From Anthropogastromicrobium sp963626545 (GTDB lineage: Bacteria; Bacillota; Clostridia; Lachnospirales; Lachnospiraceae), in the NCBI GenBank assembly GCA_963626545.1, contig CAVFYJ010000001.1, positions 34,989-98,988 on the forward strand: a DNA stretch of 64,000 bases. The letters run 5' to 3'. A program made the position numbers and the translations under genes. Positions 24,728 through 33,804 of this stretch are shown one piece after another. The notes below the pieces were generated by a model. It saw nothing but the letters and a program-made list of their open reading frames with translations, ran no database searches and had not been told where the DNA came from. Position 1 is the first letter of the stretch, and every line of letters begins with the position of its first letter.

Positions 24728-25243
24728 ATGCAGAAAGGGAAACCGAAAAATGCATACCGTGAGCGAGAAGCCGCAGTCGGAACCTATGCGGATAAACGAG
24801 TGCCGGAACTCGAACGGCAGCGTCAGGCACGTATTAGAAGACTCCAGGAACTGGAACGTCAGCAAATTCAACTGCATAGGCAGCGGCTGATCAATGCTAC
24901 TCTGATACGGCGGCGCGACTCGAGGGCATATGATGTGCCGACTATGTTGGTAGCACTGTTTGCAGCCGGGCTTTTGTTTGTAATGGTACTGATTTATGTG
25001 GGGAGGAATGCAGATCTGAATGCAAGTAACAAGAAGGTAGCATCGTTGAAGCAGGAGTATGAGCAGCTTCAGACGGACAATGACAACCGGGAAGCGTTGC
25101 TCAATGCATCCGTAGATGTCCAGGCGATTTACAGGACGGCGACCGAGCGGCTTGGCATGAGCTATCCGGAAAAGCATCAGGTAATCACCTATCACAAAAC
25201 AGAAAGTGGGTACGTTGCACAATATGAAGACATTCCGCAATAA
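24728..25243 (+). CDS. ftsL: FtsL-like cell division protein
   Basis: 171 aa, bitopic: a long basic, Arg/Gln-rich cytoplasmic part (1-72), one membrane helix (about 76-98), then a coiled coil (NKKVASLKQEYEQLQTDNDNRE) and the AIYRTATERLGMSYPEKHQ end typical of FtsL/DivIC. It is a scaffold of the divisome with FtsQ and FtsB. The cytoplasmic part is longer than usual. The next gene starts inside its 3' end (25224). Confidence 0.8.
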   Translation: MQKGKPKNAYREREAAVGTYADKRVPELERQRQARIRRLQELERQQIQLHRQRLINATLIRRRDSRAYDVPTMLVALFAAGLLFVMVLIYVGRNADLNASNKKVASLKQEYEQLQTDNDNREALLNASVDVQAIYRTATERLGMSYPEKHQVITYHKTESGYVAQYEDIPQ

Positions 25244-27839
25244 AAGTAAGACAAAAAAGCGCAAAGAGAAAAAAACAAGAAAAGTATACAATGACAAGGC
25301 AAAAAAGGATACCGGAAAGCTGGCAAGCCGCATCAACCTCAGAATGAAAATTGTTTCGGGGGGTGTCGCGGCTTGTATGACGTTATTGGTTGTCTACATC
25401 GGTGTGCGCTCTGCGACAACAAATGAGGAGTACGAGCGAAAAGCACTCAGCCAGATGAACTATAGCAGTTCAACACTGGTAGCAAAGTCAGGCGAGATTT
25501 ACGATGCCAATATGACACCGATTGCGGTCAGCAACCGCGTTTACATTCTAATCATTGACCCGAAGGTAATTCTTGAAACCGAAGAAATTTCCGGACGTAA
25601 GGGCACAATTGATGCGACCGTACAGGCGATAGCCCAGTGCTTTGATCTGGATGCAGATGAGATAAAGAATACCATTATGGAATCTCCAGATAAAAATTAT
25701 CTGCGTTATGTACCAGAAGGCTGGAGCAGCAAGAAATATCTTGTAACAGAGGAACAGAAGGCCGCTTTTGATGCACTCGAAGCCGAAATAAATGGCACCG
25801 CAGAAACAAAGGCTTCAACAACTGCGGCAGAAGGTGTTTTGAATGCATCGGATGAGGCTGAGTCAAACGGCGCATCTGAAGAAACTACGACAGAGACACC
25901 TACGACTGCATCAGTGGCATCGAACGTGTCTGATTCCACTACAGCAGAGGATGACGAAACAAAGGGTGCGCGAGTTGTTGGTGTGTGGTTTGAGACCGAG
26001 TATCAGCGCTACTATCCGTATGGCGATTTGGCGAGCAAAGTCATCGGATTTACGACAAAGGACAGTACCGAGGGTATCTGGGGACTAGAGCGCTATTACA
26101 ATGAGGAACTTCGCGGAACAAATGGCCGAAGCTATAGCTATATCGATAGCAATGAAAATCTGATTCGCGATATCATTGAGCCAACGGATGGTTATTCGCT
26201 TGTATCGACAATCGACATGAATCTCACAAAGATCCTCAGTAACACCGCAAAGGAATGGATCAATGAGACCGACGAAAATGGCGAGAAAATCCGAACAGCA
26301 AAGAGCTACAGCATTCTTGCGATGGATCCAAATACTGGAGCGGTCAAGGCGATGGTGACCGATACGGATTACGATCTGAATAATCCAAATGATCTGACCA
26401 ACTTCTATACTGATGAGGAGCTGGCAACTTTTGCAAACAATGAAAAAATGTCAGAGGACTATGCGGATTATCTGGAGAAGGAACAGGAAAAATTAAAGGA
26501 ACAAATGACCGCTGCGGCGTCTGAGGGTGCCAATAGTGACGCTTCGACAAATACAACAACAGCATCGGATTCGCTTGAGATCGCAATGGCATCGCCGTAT
26601 GCTGCTTATCTGGATAAGGACGGCGCATGGGATCATGAAAACTATCCAACCACGACGGATGTGCAGAATGAGATCTGGCGAAATGGTATCATCAGTAACT
26701 CTTTTGAGCCTGGTTCCACTGGAAAGATTATCACGTATGCAGCAGCGATCGAAGAGGGATTGATTACCGAGGATACCTTGTTTGATGACAGTGAGGGGTA
26801 TTTAAATATTGGAAGAACCATGGTAAAGTGCCATAACTATGCGACAGGTGGTTGTGGTATTATTACTGCGAAGGATGCAGTTGCACAGTCGTGTAACGTA
26901 GCCTTTATGGAAATTGGAAAGCTGCTGGGACCAGAAACATTTGTGAAGTATCAGCAGATTCATAATCTTGGTCAGAAGACCGGAATCGATCTTCCTGGTG
27001 AAGCCAGCTGTGAAGGTCTTTTGTACACAGCAGATCAACTCGGTGAACTTGAGTTAGCAACGAGTGCGTTTGGTCAGTGCTACAATGTAACGATGATCCA
27101 AATGGCAGCGTCTTTCTGTGCAGATATCAATGGTGGCTATTATTATAAGCCATACACGGTTGAGAGTATTCTCGATCAGGATGGAAACGTAGTAGAATCT
27201 GTTAAGCCAACACTTGTGCGTCAGGTCATCAGCGAGGAGACCAGTGCAACTGTGCGCAGAGCACTTGAGTTTGCCGTTACCGACGGAACTGTTTATGGTG
27301 TGCAGGTTGCAGATCGTGAAAACGGTGTCAAGATGGATGGCTATGATTTTGGCGGAAAGACCGGAACTGCGCAGAAGTTACCTCGTTCCGAGGATAAATA
27401 TATCATTTCGGTAATTTCTTCAGCACCAATGAGCTCACCACAGCTAGTATTGTATGTAGTAGTTGATGAGTATGAAGGAAGTGACGAAGACGGAAGTGCA
27501 CCAGTACAGTATCTGTCTGGTCGCTTATGGTACGCCATCAAAGATTATATTGGCCTGTACTCTGAGCTGGATGCAGATGTAAACAGCTATGATTGGACGA
27601 CATCAACCGAAAATGACAGCATGAATGGAGAATCTATCTTTACTGATTCAGAGGGGGATACGAATGCACTTCCGGTACCGCCGATAGCGGGAGCTGTAGA
27701 AGAAACCGATCCAGTAGTGGAAAATCAGGATGACAATATCATTGATCCGGAGGATGCTCTTGTCGATCCGGCAGACGAAAATCAGGCTGTCGATCCAGCT
27801 GAGGGTGTGGCGGATCCTGCACAGGATGGACAGCAATAA
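25224..27839 (+). CDS. Class B penicillin-binding protein (FtsI/PBP2-type transpeptidase) with low-complexity inserts
   Basis: 871 aa, which is 150-250 longer than usual. A very basic N-terminus is followed by one membrane helix, a dimerisation domain, and the transpeptidase with active Ser498 (EPGSTGK), SCN and KTGT (GGKTGTAQ). Three Ser/Thr/Glu-rich or acidic low-complexity blocks stand out: about residues 185-245, an Ala/Ser/Thr insert near 425-455, and an Asp/Pro-rich tail after about 790. It cross-links septal peptidoglycan outside the membrane. The start at 25224 overlaps ftsL; a GTG at 25206 is less likely. The family repeat at 27886 and a terminator follow. Confidence 0.85.
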   Translation: MKTFRNKSKTKKRKEKKTRKVYNDKAKKDTGKLASRINLRMKIVSGGVAACMTLLVVYIGVRSATTNEEYERKALSQMNYSSSTLVAKSGEIYDANMTPIAVSNRVYILIIDPKVILETEEISGRKGTIDATVQAIAQCFDLDADEIKNTIMESPDKNYLRYVPEGWSSKKYLVTEEQKAAFDALEAEINGTAETKASTTAAEGVLNASDEAESNGASEETTTETPTTASVASNVSDSTTAEDDETKGARVVGVWFETEYQRYYPYGDLASKVIGFTTKDSTEGIWGLERYYNEELRGTNGRSYSYIDSNENLIRDIIEPTDGYSLVSTIDMNLTKILSNTAKEWINETDENGEKIRTAKSYSILAMDPNTGAVKAMVTDTDYDLNNPNDLTNFYTDEELATFANNEKMSEDYADYLEKEQEKLKEQMTAAASEGANSDASTNTTTASDSLEIAMASPYAAYLDKDGAWDHENYPTTTDVQNEIWRNGIISNSFEPGSTGKIITYAAAIEEGLITEDTLFDDSEGYLNIGRTMVKCHNYATGGCGIITAKDAVAQSCNVAFMEIGKLLGPETFVKYQQIHNLGQKTGIDLPGEASCEGLLYTADQLGELELATSAFGQCYNVTMIQMAASFCADINGGYYYKPYTVESILDQDGNVVESVKPTLVRQVISEETSATVRRALEFAVTDGTVYGVQVADRENGVKMDGYDFGGKTGTAQKLPRSEDKYIISVISSAPMSSPQLVLYVVVDEYEGSDEDGSAPVQYLSGRLWYAIKDYIGLYSELDADVNSYDWTTSTENDSMNGESIFTDSEGDTNALPVPPIAGAVEETDPVVENQDDNIIDPEDALVDPADENQAVDPAEGVADPAQDGQQ

Positions 27840-27866
27840 AGAAAGATAATAAAAATAGATAGAAAA

Positions 27867-27946
27867 GAATTCTGAAATGGATGTAACCCGGAAGATTTAC
27901 GAAGGCACTTCGAGGGACAGATTTTGTATTTCAGGATTCTTTTTTT
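27867..27946 (+). terminator. Long-armed intrinsic terminator carrying a family-1 repeat in its loop
   Basis: GAATTCTGAAAT (27867-27878) pairs with ATTTCAGGATTC (27928-27939), followed by a run of seven T. The loop contains ACCCGGAAGATTTACGAAGG (27886-27905), the left end of the family-1 element. Confidence 0.7.
27886..27905 (-). repeat. Dispersed intergenic element, family 1, end fragment
   Basis: ACCCGGAAGATTTACGAAGG, within 1-2 mismatches of the copies at 35857 and 51201. Confidence 0.6.
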
Positions 27947-27973
27947 GTGCCTGTTTGCATACATATAAAATCA

Positions 27974-28022
27974 AGGAAAATAGGAAACACTTGAATCGGT
28001 GAAAATAGGAAATCACTTGAAT
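27974..28022 (+). repeat. Direct repeat over the start of the second PBP gene
   Basis: Two copies of a GAAAATAGGAAACACTTGAAT unit (the second with one extra T), 25 nt apart. Each contains an AGGAAA-like ribosome site followed by TTG; the first TTG leads to a stop, the second is in frame with the PBP. Confidence 0.6.
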
Positions 28023-29798
28023 GTAAATCAAAATTCAAACTTAGATTTTAATTCAAATGGAACACACCAAAAGGAACCCGCTTCGCCTCGTCCCGTGCGC
28101 ACCATGCACCGCCGGGGCATTCTTCGGATTTCATTGGCGATCGGCGCGGCGCTTGTCTATCTATGTGTGCGCCTTGGGGATCTAATGCTTGTACAATCAT
28201 CCCATTATCAGGATTTGGCTTATGATCTTCATACAAGAGAGCGTCAGCTAAAGGCTATGCGCGGCGAGATTCAGGATCGAAACGGTAAGGTTCTTGCGGC
28301 AAATCGCACGGTCTGTACAATCTCGTTGATTCATAGCCAGATCAAGGACACCGATGCGGTGGTGACAGCGTTATCCGATGCACTCGATATGGATGCCGAT
28401 GCGGTGCGTAAAAAGGCAGAGAAGATTACGGCCCGCGAGATCGTAAAGACAAATGTGGAAAAATCAGTTGGTGATGCGATTCGTGAGCTTGATCTGGCTG
28501 GTGTAAAGGTGGACGAAGATTATAAGCGCTATTATCCGTTTGGAAGTCTCGCGTCAAAGGTGCTTGGTTTTACCGGAGCGGACAATCAGGGCATCATTGG
28601 GCTTGAAGTCTCCTATGATGAGGTGCTTCAAGGTATCAATGGCAGTATTTTGACCTACACTGATGCCGCTGGAATCGAGTTAGAAAACACGGCGGAGCAG
28701 CGCGTGGAGCCGATTGCGGGAAACACGCTTCGTCTGACATTGGATTGGAACATTCAAAGCTTCGTGACACAGGTGTGTTATGAGGTCATGGAAGAGAAAC
28801 AGGCAAAAGAGGTCTCCTGTATTGTCATGAACCCGCAAAACGGTGAGATCTATGCGATGGCAAATGTGCCAGAGTTTGATTTAAATCATCCGTTTGAGCT
28901 GCCTGAGGGCACTTACTATGAGAATGAACAGCAGCGTCAGGATCTGCTGAACCAGATGTGGCGAAATGCGAACGTCAGCGATACCTACGAGCCAGGATCT
29001 ACATTTAAGACGGTCACGGCGGCAGCGGCACTTGAGGCAGGTGTTGTCACGTTTCAGGATACCTTTTCGTGTCCCGGCTTTTATATTGTCGAGGACAGAC
29101 GAATTCGCTGTCATAAGGTGAGTGGTCATGGAGGCGAGACGTTTTTGCAGGGCATCCAAAATTCGTGTAATCCCGTGTTTATTCAGGTGGGACTTCGACT
29201 TGGTGCAGAGCGCTTTTATTCCTATTTTGAGCAGTTTGAGCTGTTAAAAAAGACAGGCGTGGATCTGCCGGGTGAGGCACGCACGATCATGCATGATCCG
29301 GCAAAGATCGGTGAGGTGGAGCTTGCAACGATCTCATTTGGACAGTCCTTTCAGCTGACTACGCTTCGCCTGATCACGACAATCAGCTCCTTTATCAATG
29401 GCGGTCACACGGTTGTGCCACATCTGGGGATGGCAGTCATGTCCTTTGACGGCACAAGCACACAAAAAATTGCATATGGCGATGGAACACAGGTGTTAGA
29501 TGCGGCAGTCAGTGCGCAGATGCGCGAGTGTCTGGAGAGCGTTGTGGCAGAGGGCGGTGGCAAAAAGGCATACATAGAGGGCTATCGCATCGGTGGAAAG
29601 ACCGCAACCTCTGAGAAGCTGCCGCGTGGAACTGGAAAATATATTAGCTCCTTTGTCGGCTTTGCACCAGCGGACAATCCGCAGGTCATTGCGATCATGA
29701 CGGTCGATGAGCCGCAGGGCATTTACTATGGAGGAACGATTGTGGCACCGCAGGTCAAAAAGATTTTCGAAAATATATTGCCTTACCTTGATTTATAG
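27999..29798 (+). CDS. Second class B penicillin-binding protein (FtsI/SpoVD-type)
   Basis: About 599 aa from GTG 27999, or 593 aa from TTG 28017, which has the better-spaced AGGAAA; the true start is uncertain. An Asn-rich N-terminus is followed by a membrane helix (about 43-62), RGEIQDRNGKVLA and the transpeptidase domain with Ser334 (EPGSTFK), SCN, and GGKTATSEK where KTGT is expected. The KTG glycine is therefore Ala. No PASTA domains are present, which separates it from full SpoVD. It may serve the septum or spore cortex/germ wall together with the preceding PBP. It is 160 nt downstream of the first PBP gene, after a terminator. Confidence 0.8.
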   Translation: MKIGNHLNVNQNSNLDFNSNGTHQKEPASPRPVRTMHRRGILRISLAIGAALVYLCVRLGDLMLVQSSHYQDLAYDLHTRERQLKAMRGEIQDRNGKVLAANRTVCTISLIHSQIKDTDAVVTALSDALDMDADAVRKKAEKITAREIVKTNVEKSVGDAIRELDLAGVKVDEDYKRYYPFGSLASKVLGFTGADNQGIIGLEVSYDEVLQGINGSILTYTDAAGIELENTAEQRVEPIAGNTLRLTLDWNIQSFVTQVCYEVMEEKQAKEVSCIVMNPQNGEIYAMANVPEFDLNHPFELPEGTYYENEQQRQDLLNQMWRNANVSDTYEPGSTFKTVTAAAALEAGVVTFQDTFSCPGFYIVEDRRIRCHKVSGHGGETFLQGIQNSCNPVFIQVGLRLGAERFYSYFEQFELLKKTGVDLPGEARTIMHDPAKIGEVELATISFGQSFQLTTLRLITTISSFINGGHTVVPHLGMAVMSFDGTSTQKIAYGDGTQVLDAAVSAQMRECLESVVAEGGGKKAYIEGYRIGGKTATSEKLPRGTGKYISSFVGFAPADNPQVIAIMTVDEPQGIYYGGTIVAPQVKKIFENILPYLDL

Positions 29799-29807
29799 TG
29801 CTATACT
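29778..29807 (+). promoter_or_regulatory. Possible promoter ahead of murD
   Basis: TTGCCT (29778-29783), 18 nt, TATACT (29802-29807), overlapping the end of the PBP gene. A CATGTA/TACATG stem (29811-29830) follows. Confidence 0.35.
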
Positions 29808-29844
29808 CACCATGTAAAAAAATATACATGACGAGGCAATAACT

Positions 29845-31212
29845 ATGAAAAATAAGGTATTGGTTGCAGGATGTGGAATCAGCGGTATCGGCGCAGCGCG
29901 TATGCTGTTAGCTGCTGGCAAATCCGTGATTTTGTATGATGGAAATGATAAGAAAAACAGGGAAGAGATTCGTGCACAGGTGGCACAGGATTCATCTGAT
30001 GAGACGCTTTCAATTGTGCTTGGAACACTCACTCAGGAAGTGATTGACCAGTCTGAGTACTGCGTGATCAGCCCAGGTATTCCGACCGATCTGCCATTTG
30101 TGGAGGAATTAAAGAAGAACGGCGTTCCGATTTGGAGTGAGATCGAGCTGGCCTACCATTATGCAAAGGGCCAGGTGATCGGTATCACCGGAACCAACGG
30201 AAAGACCACGACCACTGCATTGACCGGCGAGATTATGGCCGCTTGTTTTGGTGCTGAGAAGACCTTTGTTGTTGGAAACATTGGAACAGCCTATACAGGC
30301 AAGGCACTTGAGACAAAGGATGACAGTGTCACCGTAGCGGAGATCAGCAGCTTCCAGTTGGAGACGGCAATCACCTTCCGTCCTCATGTCAGCGCGATCT
30401 TAAATATCACGCCAGATCATTTAAATCGTCATAAGACAATGGAGTGCTACATCGCCGTTAAGGAATCCATCACAAAGAACCAGACAAAGGAGGATTTCTG
30501 CGTATTAAATTATGATGATGAAGTGCTGCGTGCGTTTGCAGATCAGTGTCCGGCAACCGTTCTGTTCTTCTCCAGCCGTCATAGTCTTAGTGAAGGCTTC
30601 TGCATGGATGGAAATCGTCTGGTTTATCGTCACGATGGAACCGAGGAGTTGATTGGAACGACGGATCAGTTTAACCTTGTTGGTCAGTGCAACTATGAAA
30701 ATATCATGGCAGCAACGGCGATTGGCATTGCAATGGGCGTTCCGATGGCAACCATTCAGCAGACGGCTTATCAGTTTAAGGCCGTTGAGCATCGTATCGA
30801 ATACACCGCAACCAAGAAGGGTGTGCGTTATTATAACGATTCCAAGGGAACAAACCCAGATGCAGCCATTCAGGGCATTCGTGCGATGACCACACCGACC
30901 TGTCTGATCGGAGGCGGCTACGATAAGGGATCGACTTATGACGAGTGGATTGCCGAGTTTGGCGATAAGATTAAGTATCTTGTTTTGATTGGACAGACCT
31001 CGGAGGCGATTGCCGAGTGCTGTAAGAAGTATGGCTTTACGAACTATGAGTTTGCATCTTCGATGGAAGAGGCTGTTGCAAAGTGCGCGGCACACGCAAA
31101 TTCGGGTGAGGCAGTACTGTTATCTCCGGCATGTGCAAGCTGGGGCATGTTCGATAACTACGAGCAGAGAGGCCGCATCTTCAAGGATCTGGTAAGAAAG
31201 CTTCCAGACTAA
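29845..31212 (+). CDS. murD: UDP-N-acetylmuramoyl-L-alanine--D-glutamate ligase
   Basis: 455 aa. Rossmann-like N-terminus with GCGISGIGAAR, the Mur-ligase ATP loop GITGTNGKTTTT (about 112-123), EISSFQLE, NITPDHLNRH and a C-terminal LLSPACASWGMFDNYEQRGRIFKDLV, all typical of MurD. It adds D-glutamate to UDP-MurNAc-L-Ala in the cytoplasm. mraY, which commonly lies just ahead of murD in this type of cluster, is absent. Confidence 0.97.
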   Translation: MKNKVLVAGCGISGIGAARMLLAAGKSVILYDGNDKKNREEIRAQVAQDSSDETLSIVLGTLTQEVIDQSEYCVISPGIPTDLPFVEELKKNGVPIWSEIELAYHYAKGQVIGITGTNGKTTTTALTGEIMAACFGAEKTFVVGNIGTAYTGKALETKDDSVTVAEISSFQLETAITFRPHVSAILNITPDHLNRHKTMECYIAVKESITKNQTKEDFCVLNYDDEVLRAFADQCPATVLFFSSRHSLSEGFCMDGNRLVYRHDGTEELIGTTDQFNLVGQCNYENIMAATAIGIAMGVPMATIQQTAYQFKAVEHRIEYTATKKGVRYYNDSKGTNPDAAIQGIRAMTTPTCLIGGGYDKGSTYDEWIAEFGDKIKYLVLIGQTSEAIAECCKKYGFTNYEFASSMEEAVAKCAAHANSGEAVLLSPACASWGMFDNYEQRGRIFKDLVRKLPD

Positions 31213-31287
31213 AATAGCGGCAGTGGTAGATAGAGAACATACCAACTGTGAGTGAAAACGAAATCAAGAGCAATAGGGGAGTAGAGA

Positions 31288-32430
31288 ATGGCAGAAAAAC
31301 TTTCTGTACATCCGAAAAAAGGCAGGGGACGATTGGACCCCTGCCTGCTTCTTATACTGACGATATTGCTGGCGGCCGGACTGGTGATCTTGTTCAGCGC
31401 AACAAGGTACACCGATGCAAAAGAGCATCCCGGCCAGCCATTTTATACGATCACAAGGCAGGCAGTCTTTCTGCTTGCCGCTTTTTTTTCGATGCTGATG
31501 GTATCACGCACCGATTACCACAAATTGTTAAAATTATCCTTTCCGGGATTTCTTCTTAGCATTGCGCTCGGCGTGCTCGTCTTGTTTTTCGGAAAAGAGG
31601 TAAATGGACAGAAGCGTTGGTTTGCGGTTGGGCCGATCTCCTTTCAGCCAGCAGAATTTGCCAAGCTGATGCTAATCTTTATGTTGACCTCTTTTTTTCA
31701 TAAAAATTATCGAAAGTCGAAGGATTGGAGTCTGATTGGAAAAGCTGTATGTATCACAATGCCGCTTTTTTTGCCGGTCGTGGAGGCAAATCTTAGCTCT
31801 GGACTCATTCTGGTGGGCATTGCTTTTGTCATGACCTATGTGGCGTCGGAGCATCGTCTATTTTTCTTAGTCAGCGTTGCGGCAGCGGTGGCGGCGTGTG
31901 TTGCCGCATTTCAATCGGGACTTCTTGCGGCAGTTCTCGATGAATATCAGATGAATCGTATCTATGCGTGGATAGACCCAGAAGAGTTTCCGTTAAGCAA
32001 TGGATTTCAGATTTTGCAGGGACTATATGCGATCGGTGCAGGTGGCATTTTTGGCACCGGACTAGGAAACAGTCTGCAAAAATTAGGCTTTCTTCCAGAA
32101 GCACAAAACGATATGATTTTTTCGATTATTTGTGAGGAATTTGGGCTGTTTGGCGCGGTGCTTTTAATTTTTCTTTTCCTATTATTATTGTGGCGTATGA
32201 TGGACATTGCGCAGAATGCGCCAGATGATGAGGGTATGTTTCTTGTGAGTGGCATTCTGGCACATATTGGAATTCAGGTGCTGTTAAATATTTCGGTTGT
32301 CACAAACACGATTCCCAATACCGGAATTAGCCTTCCTTTTATCAGCTATGGTGGCTCGTCAATTTTATTTTTGCTGACAGAAATGGGGATTGTTTTTCGC
32401 GTATCATCTGAGGCAAAAGAGGCACAATAA
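31288..32430 (+). CDS. ftsW: SEDS family glycosyltransferase (FtsW/SpoVE/RodA)
   Basis: 380 aa, with a GGGGAG site. About ten membrane helices; family signatures include GKEVNGQKRWFAVGPISFQPAEFAKL, the FGTGLGNSLQKLGFLPEAQNDMIFS loop and the C-terminal NTGISLPFISYGGSS. It polymerises lipid II together with a class B PBP. The FtsW name is given from its place between murD and murA/ftsQ/ftsZ; SpoVE is the alternative. A 9-bp hairpin (GGCAGGGG/CCCCTGCC, 31321-31345) lies in codons 12-20. Confidence 0.88.
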   Translation: MAEKLSVHPKKGRGRLDPCLLLILTILLAAGLVILFSATRYTDAKEHPGQPFYTITRQAVFLLAAFFSMLMVSRTDYHKLLKLSFPGFLLSIALGVLVLFFGKEVNGQKRWFAVGPISFQPAEFAKLMLIFMLTSFFHKNYRKSKDWSLIGKAVCITMPLFLPVVEANLSSGLILVGIAFVMTYVASEHRLFFLVSVAAAVAACVAAFQSGLLAAVLDEYQMNRIYAWIDPEEFPLSNGFQILQGLYAIGAGGIFGTGLGNSLQKLGFLPEAQNDMIFSIICEEFGLFGAVLLIFLFLLLLWRMMDIAQNAPDDEGMFLVSGILAHIGIQVLLNISVVTNTIPNTGISLPFISYGGSSILFLLTEMGIVFRVSSEAKEAQ

Positions 32431-32487
32431 AAATAAGTCACATATGATAATATAAGAAGACAACGTCTTCTTAGAAGGAGGGAATCA

Positions 32488-33738
32488 GTGGCATATCTGG
32501 AAATTAGGCAGACGGGCCCGCTTTCGGGCACTTATCGCGTGCAGGGTTCAAAAAACGCAGTCCTTCCAATGCTGGCAGCCACGCTTTTGGTTCCGGGAAA
32601 GACGACCCTGCGCCGTGTCCCGCGAATACGGGACGTCAATGTAATGTTAGAGCTTCTTGGCCTTCTCGGCTGTCGCTTTGTATGGACGGACGAGGAATTG
32701 ATTATAGATGCGAGCAATGTCAATAACTGGGAGATTCCAAAGGAACTGATCGGACAGATGCGTTCTTCTGTGATTTTGCTTGCACCAATCTTGCATCGAA
32801 TGAAAAAGGCGGCTGTCGTGGAGCCGGGCGGCTGTTCGATTGGGCGGCGGCCCATCGACATTCATTTGTATGTGTTGGAGTCGCTTGGTGTGAAGCTTAC
32901 CTGTGAAAAGGAGTCCATTCTCGCGCAGACAGACGACTTTTCGGGCACTGTACTTACCCTTAAGTTTCCATCCGTCGGTGCGACCGAGCAGGCCATTTTG
33001 GCAGCAGTGGTGGCAGAGGGCACAACGGTCATTCAAAATGCGGCGCGTGAACCGGAAATTGCCGAACTTTGTCAGATGCTTCGCGGTATGGGGGCCAACA
33101 TTGCAGGGGATCAGACCGGCAGTATCGTGATCGAGGGCGTGAAAACACTGCACGAGAGTGTATATGAAGTGGGAGCGGATCGCATCGTGGCGGCGACTTG
33201 TCTGAGTGCACTCGCTGTCTGTGCCGGTGAAATTACGCTGACACAAATAAAAACTTCTTATTTAGATGGTGTGACTAGCGTGTTTGAGCAGTTAGGCTGT
33301 CGCATCACAGCGCACGCAGATACGCTGACAGCAAGAAGAAGCAACCCTCTCAAGGAGATCCCTTTTTTGAAAACAAGTCCGTATCCAGGCTTTCCAACGG
33401 ATGTGCAGTCGCTTGTTATGGCGGTGCTTTCGTTTGCAGATGGTAAATCTGTTGTGGAGGAGGGCATATTTGAAGGAAGATTTCGTACGGCTTACCAGTT
33501 GCAAAAAATGGGGGCAGAGATTATAATAAAAGATAACCAGGCCATAATTTGGGGTGGAAGTCTGCGTGGTGCAGAGGTAACGGCCCCAGATTTAAGAGGA
33601 GGAGCAGCCCTCGCGACGGCAGGGCTTGGCGCGGACGGTGTGACAAAAGTGTACGGCTATGAGCACATCGCCAGAGGATATGAAGATCTTGCAGGCATGT
33701 TTCAGTCGCTTGGCGCACAGGCGTATCTGCGGGAGTAA
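32488..33738 (+). CDS. murA: UDP-N-acetylglucosamine 1-carboxyvinyltransferase
   Basis: 416 aa with a GTG start behind AGAAGGAGGG. N-terminal GTYRVQGSKNAVLPMLAATLL (Lys of the KN motif), RSSVILLAP, and the active-site loop GGCSIGRRPIDIHL, where the catalytic cysteine that fosfomycin targets is present. C-terminal RGGAALATAGL and HIARGYEDL are also typical. It catalyses the first committed step of peptidoglycan synthesis in the cytoplasm. Clostridia often have two murA copies; this is the one in the division cluster. Confidence 0.95.
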   Translation: MAYLEIRQTGPLSGTYRVQGSKNAVLPMLAATLLVPGKTTLRRVPRIRDVNVMLELLGLLGCRFVWTDEELIIDASNVNNWEIPKELIGQMRSSVILLAPILHRMKKAAVVEPGGCSIGRRPIDIHLYVLESLGVKLTCEKESILAQTDDFSGTVLTLKFPSVGATEQAILAAVVAEGTTVIQNAAREPEIAELCQMLRGMGANIAGDQTGSIVIEGVKTLHESVYEVGADRIVAATCLSALAVCAGEITLTQIKTSYLDGVTSVFEQLGCRITAHADTLTARRSNPLKEIPFLKTSPYPGFPTDVQSLVMAVLSFADGKSVVEEGIFEGRFRTAYQLQKMGAEIIIKDNQAIIWGGSLRGAEVTAPDLRGGAALATAGLGADGVTKVYGYEHIARGYEDLAGMFQSLGAQAYLRE

Positions 33739-33804
33739 GCCGATTTGCTGAAAGGAAGGTGAAACTGTACCATACAGTGCACAGTAGGGAATTAGTCAGA
33801 GTAT

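Noticed and set aside
24500..25336. Long minus-strand open frame of about 278 codons opposite rsmH/ftsL/PBP
   Set aside because: It lies antisense to three well-supported genes, has no ribosome site and shows no recognisable domain.
30505..31095. Minus-strand open frame of about 196 codons opposite murD
   Set aside because: Antisense shadow of murD without start signals.
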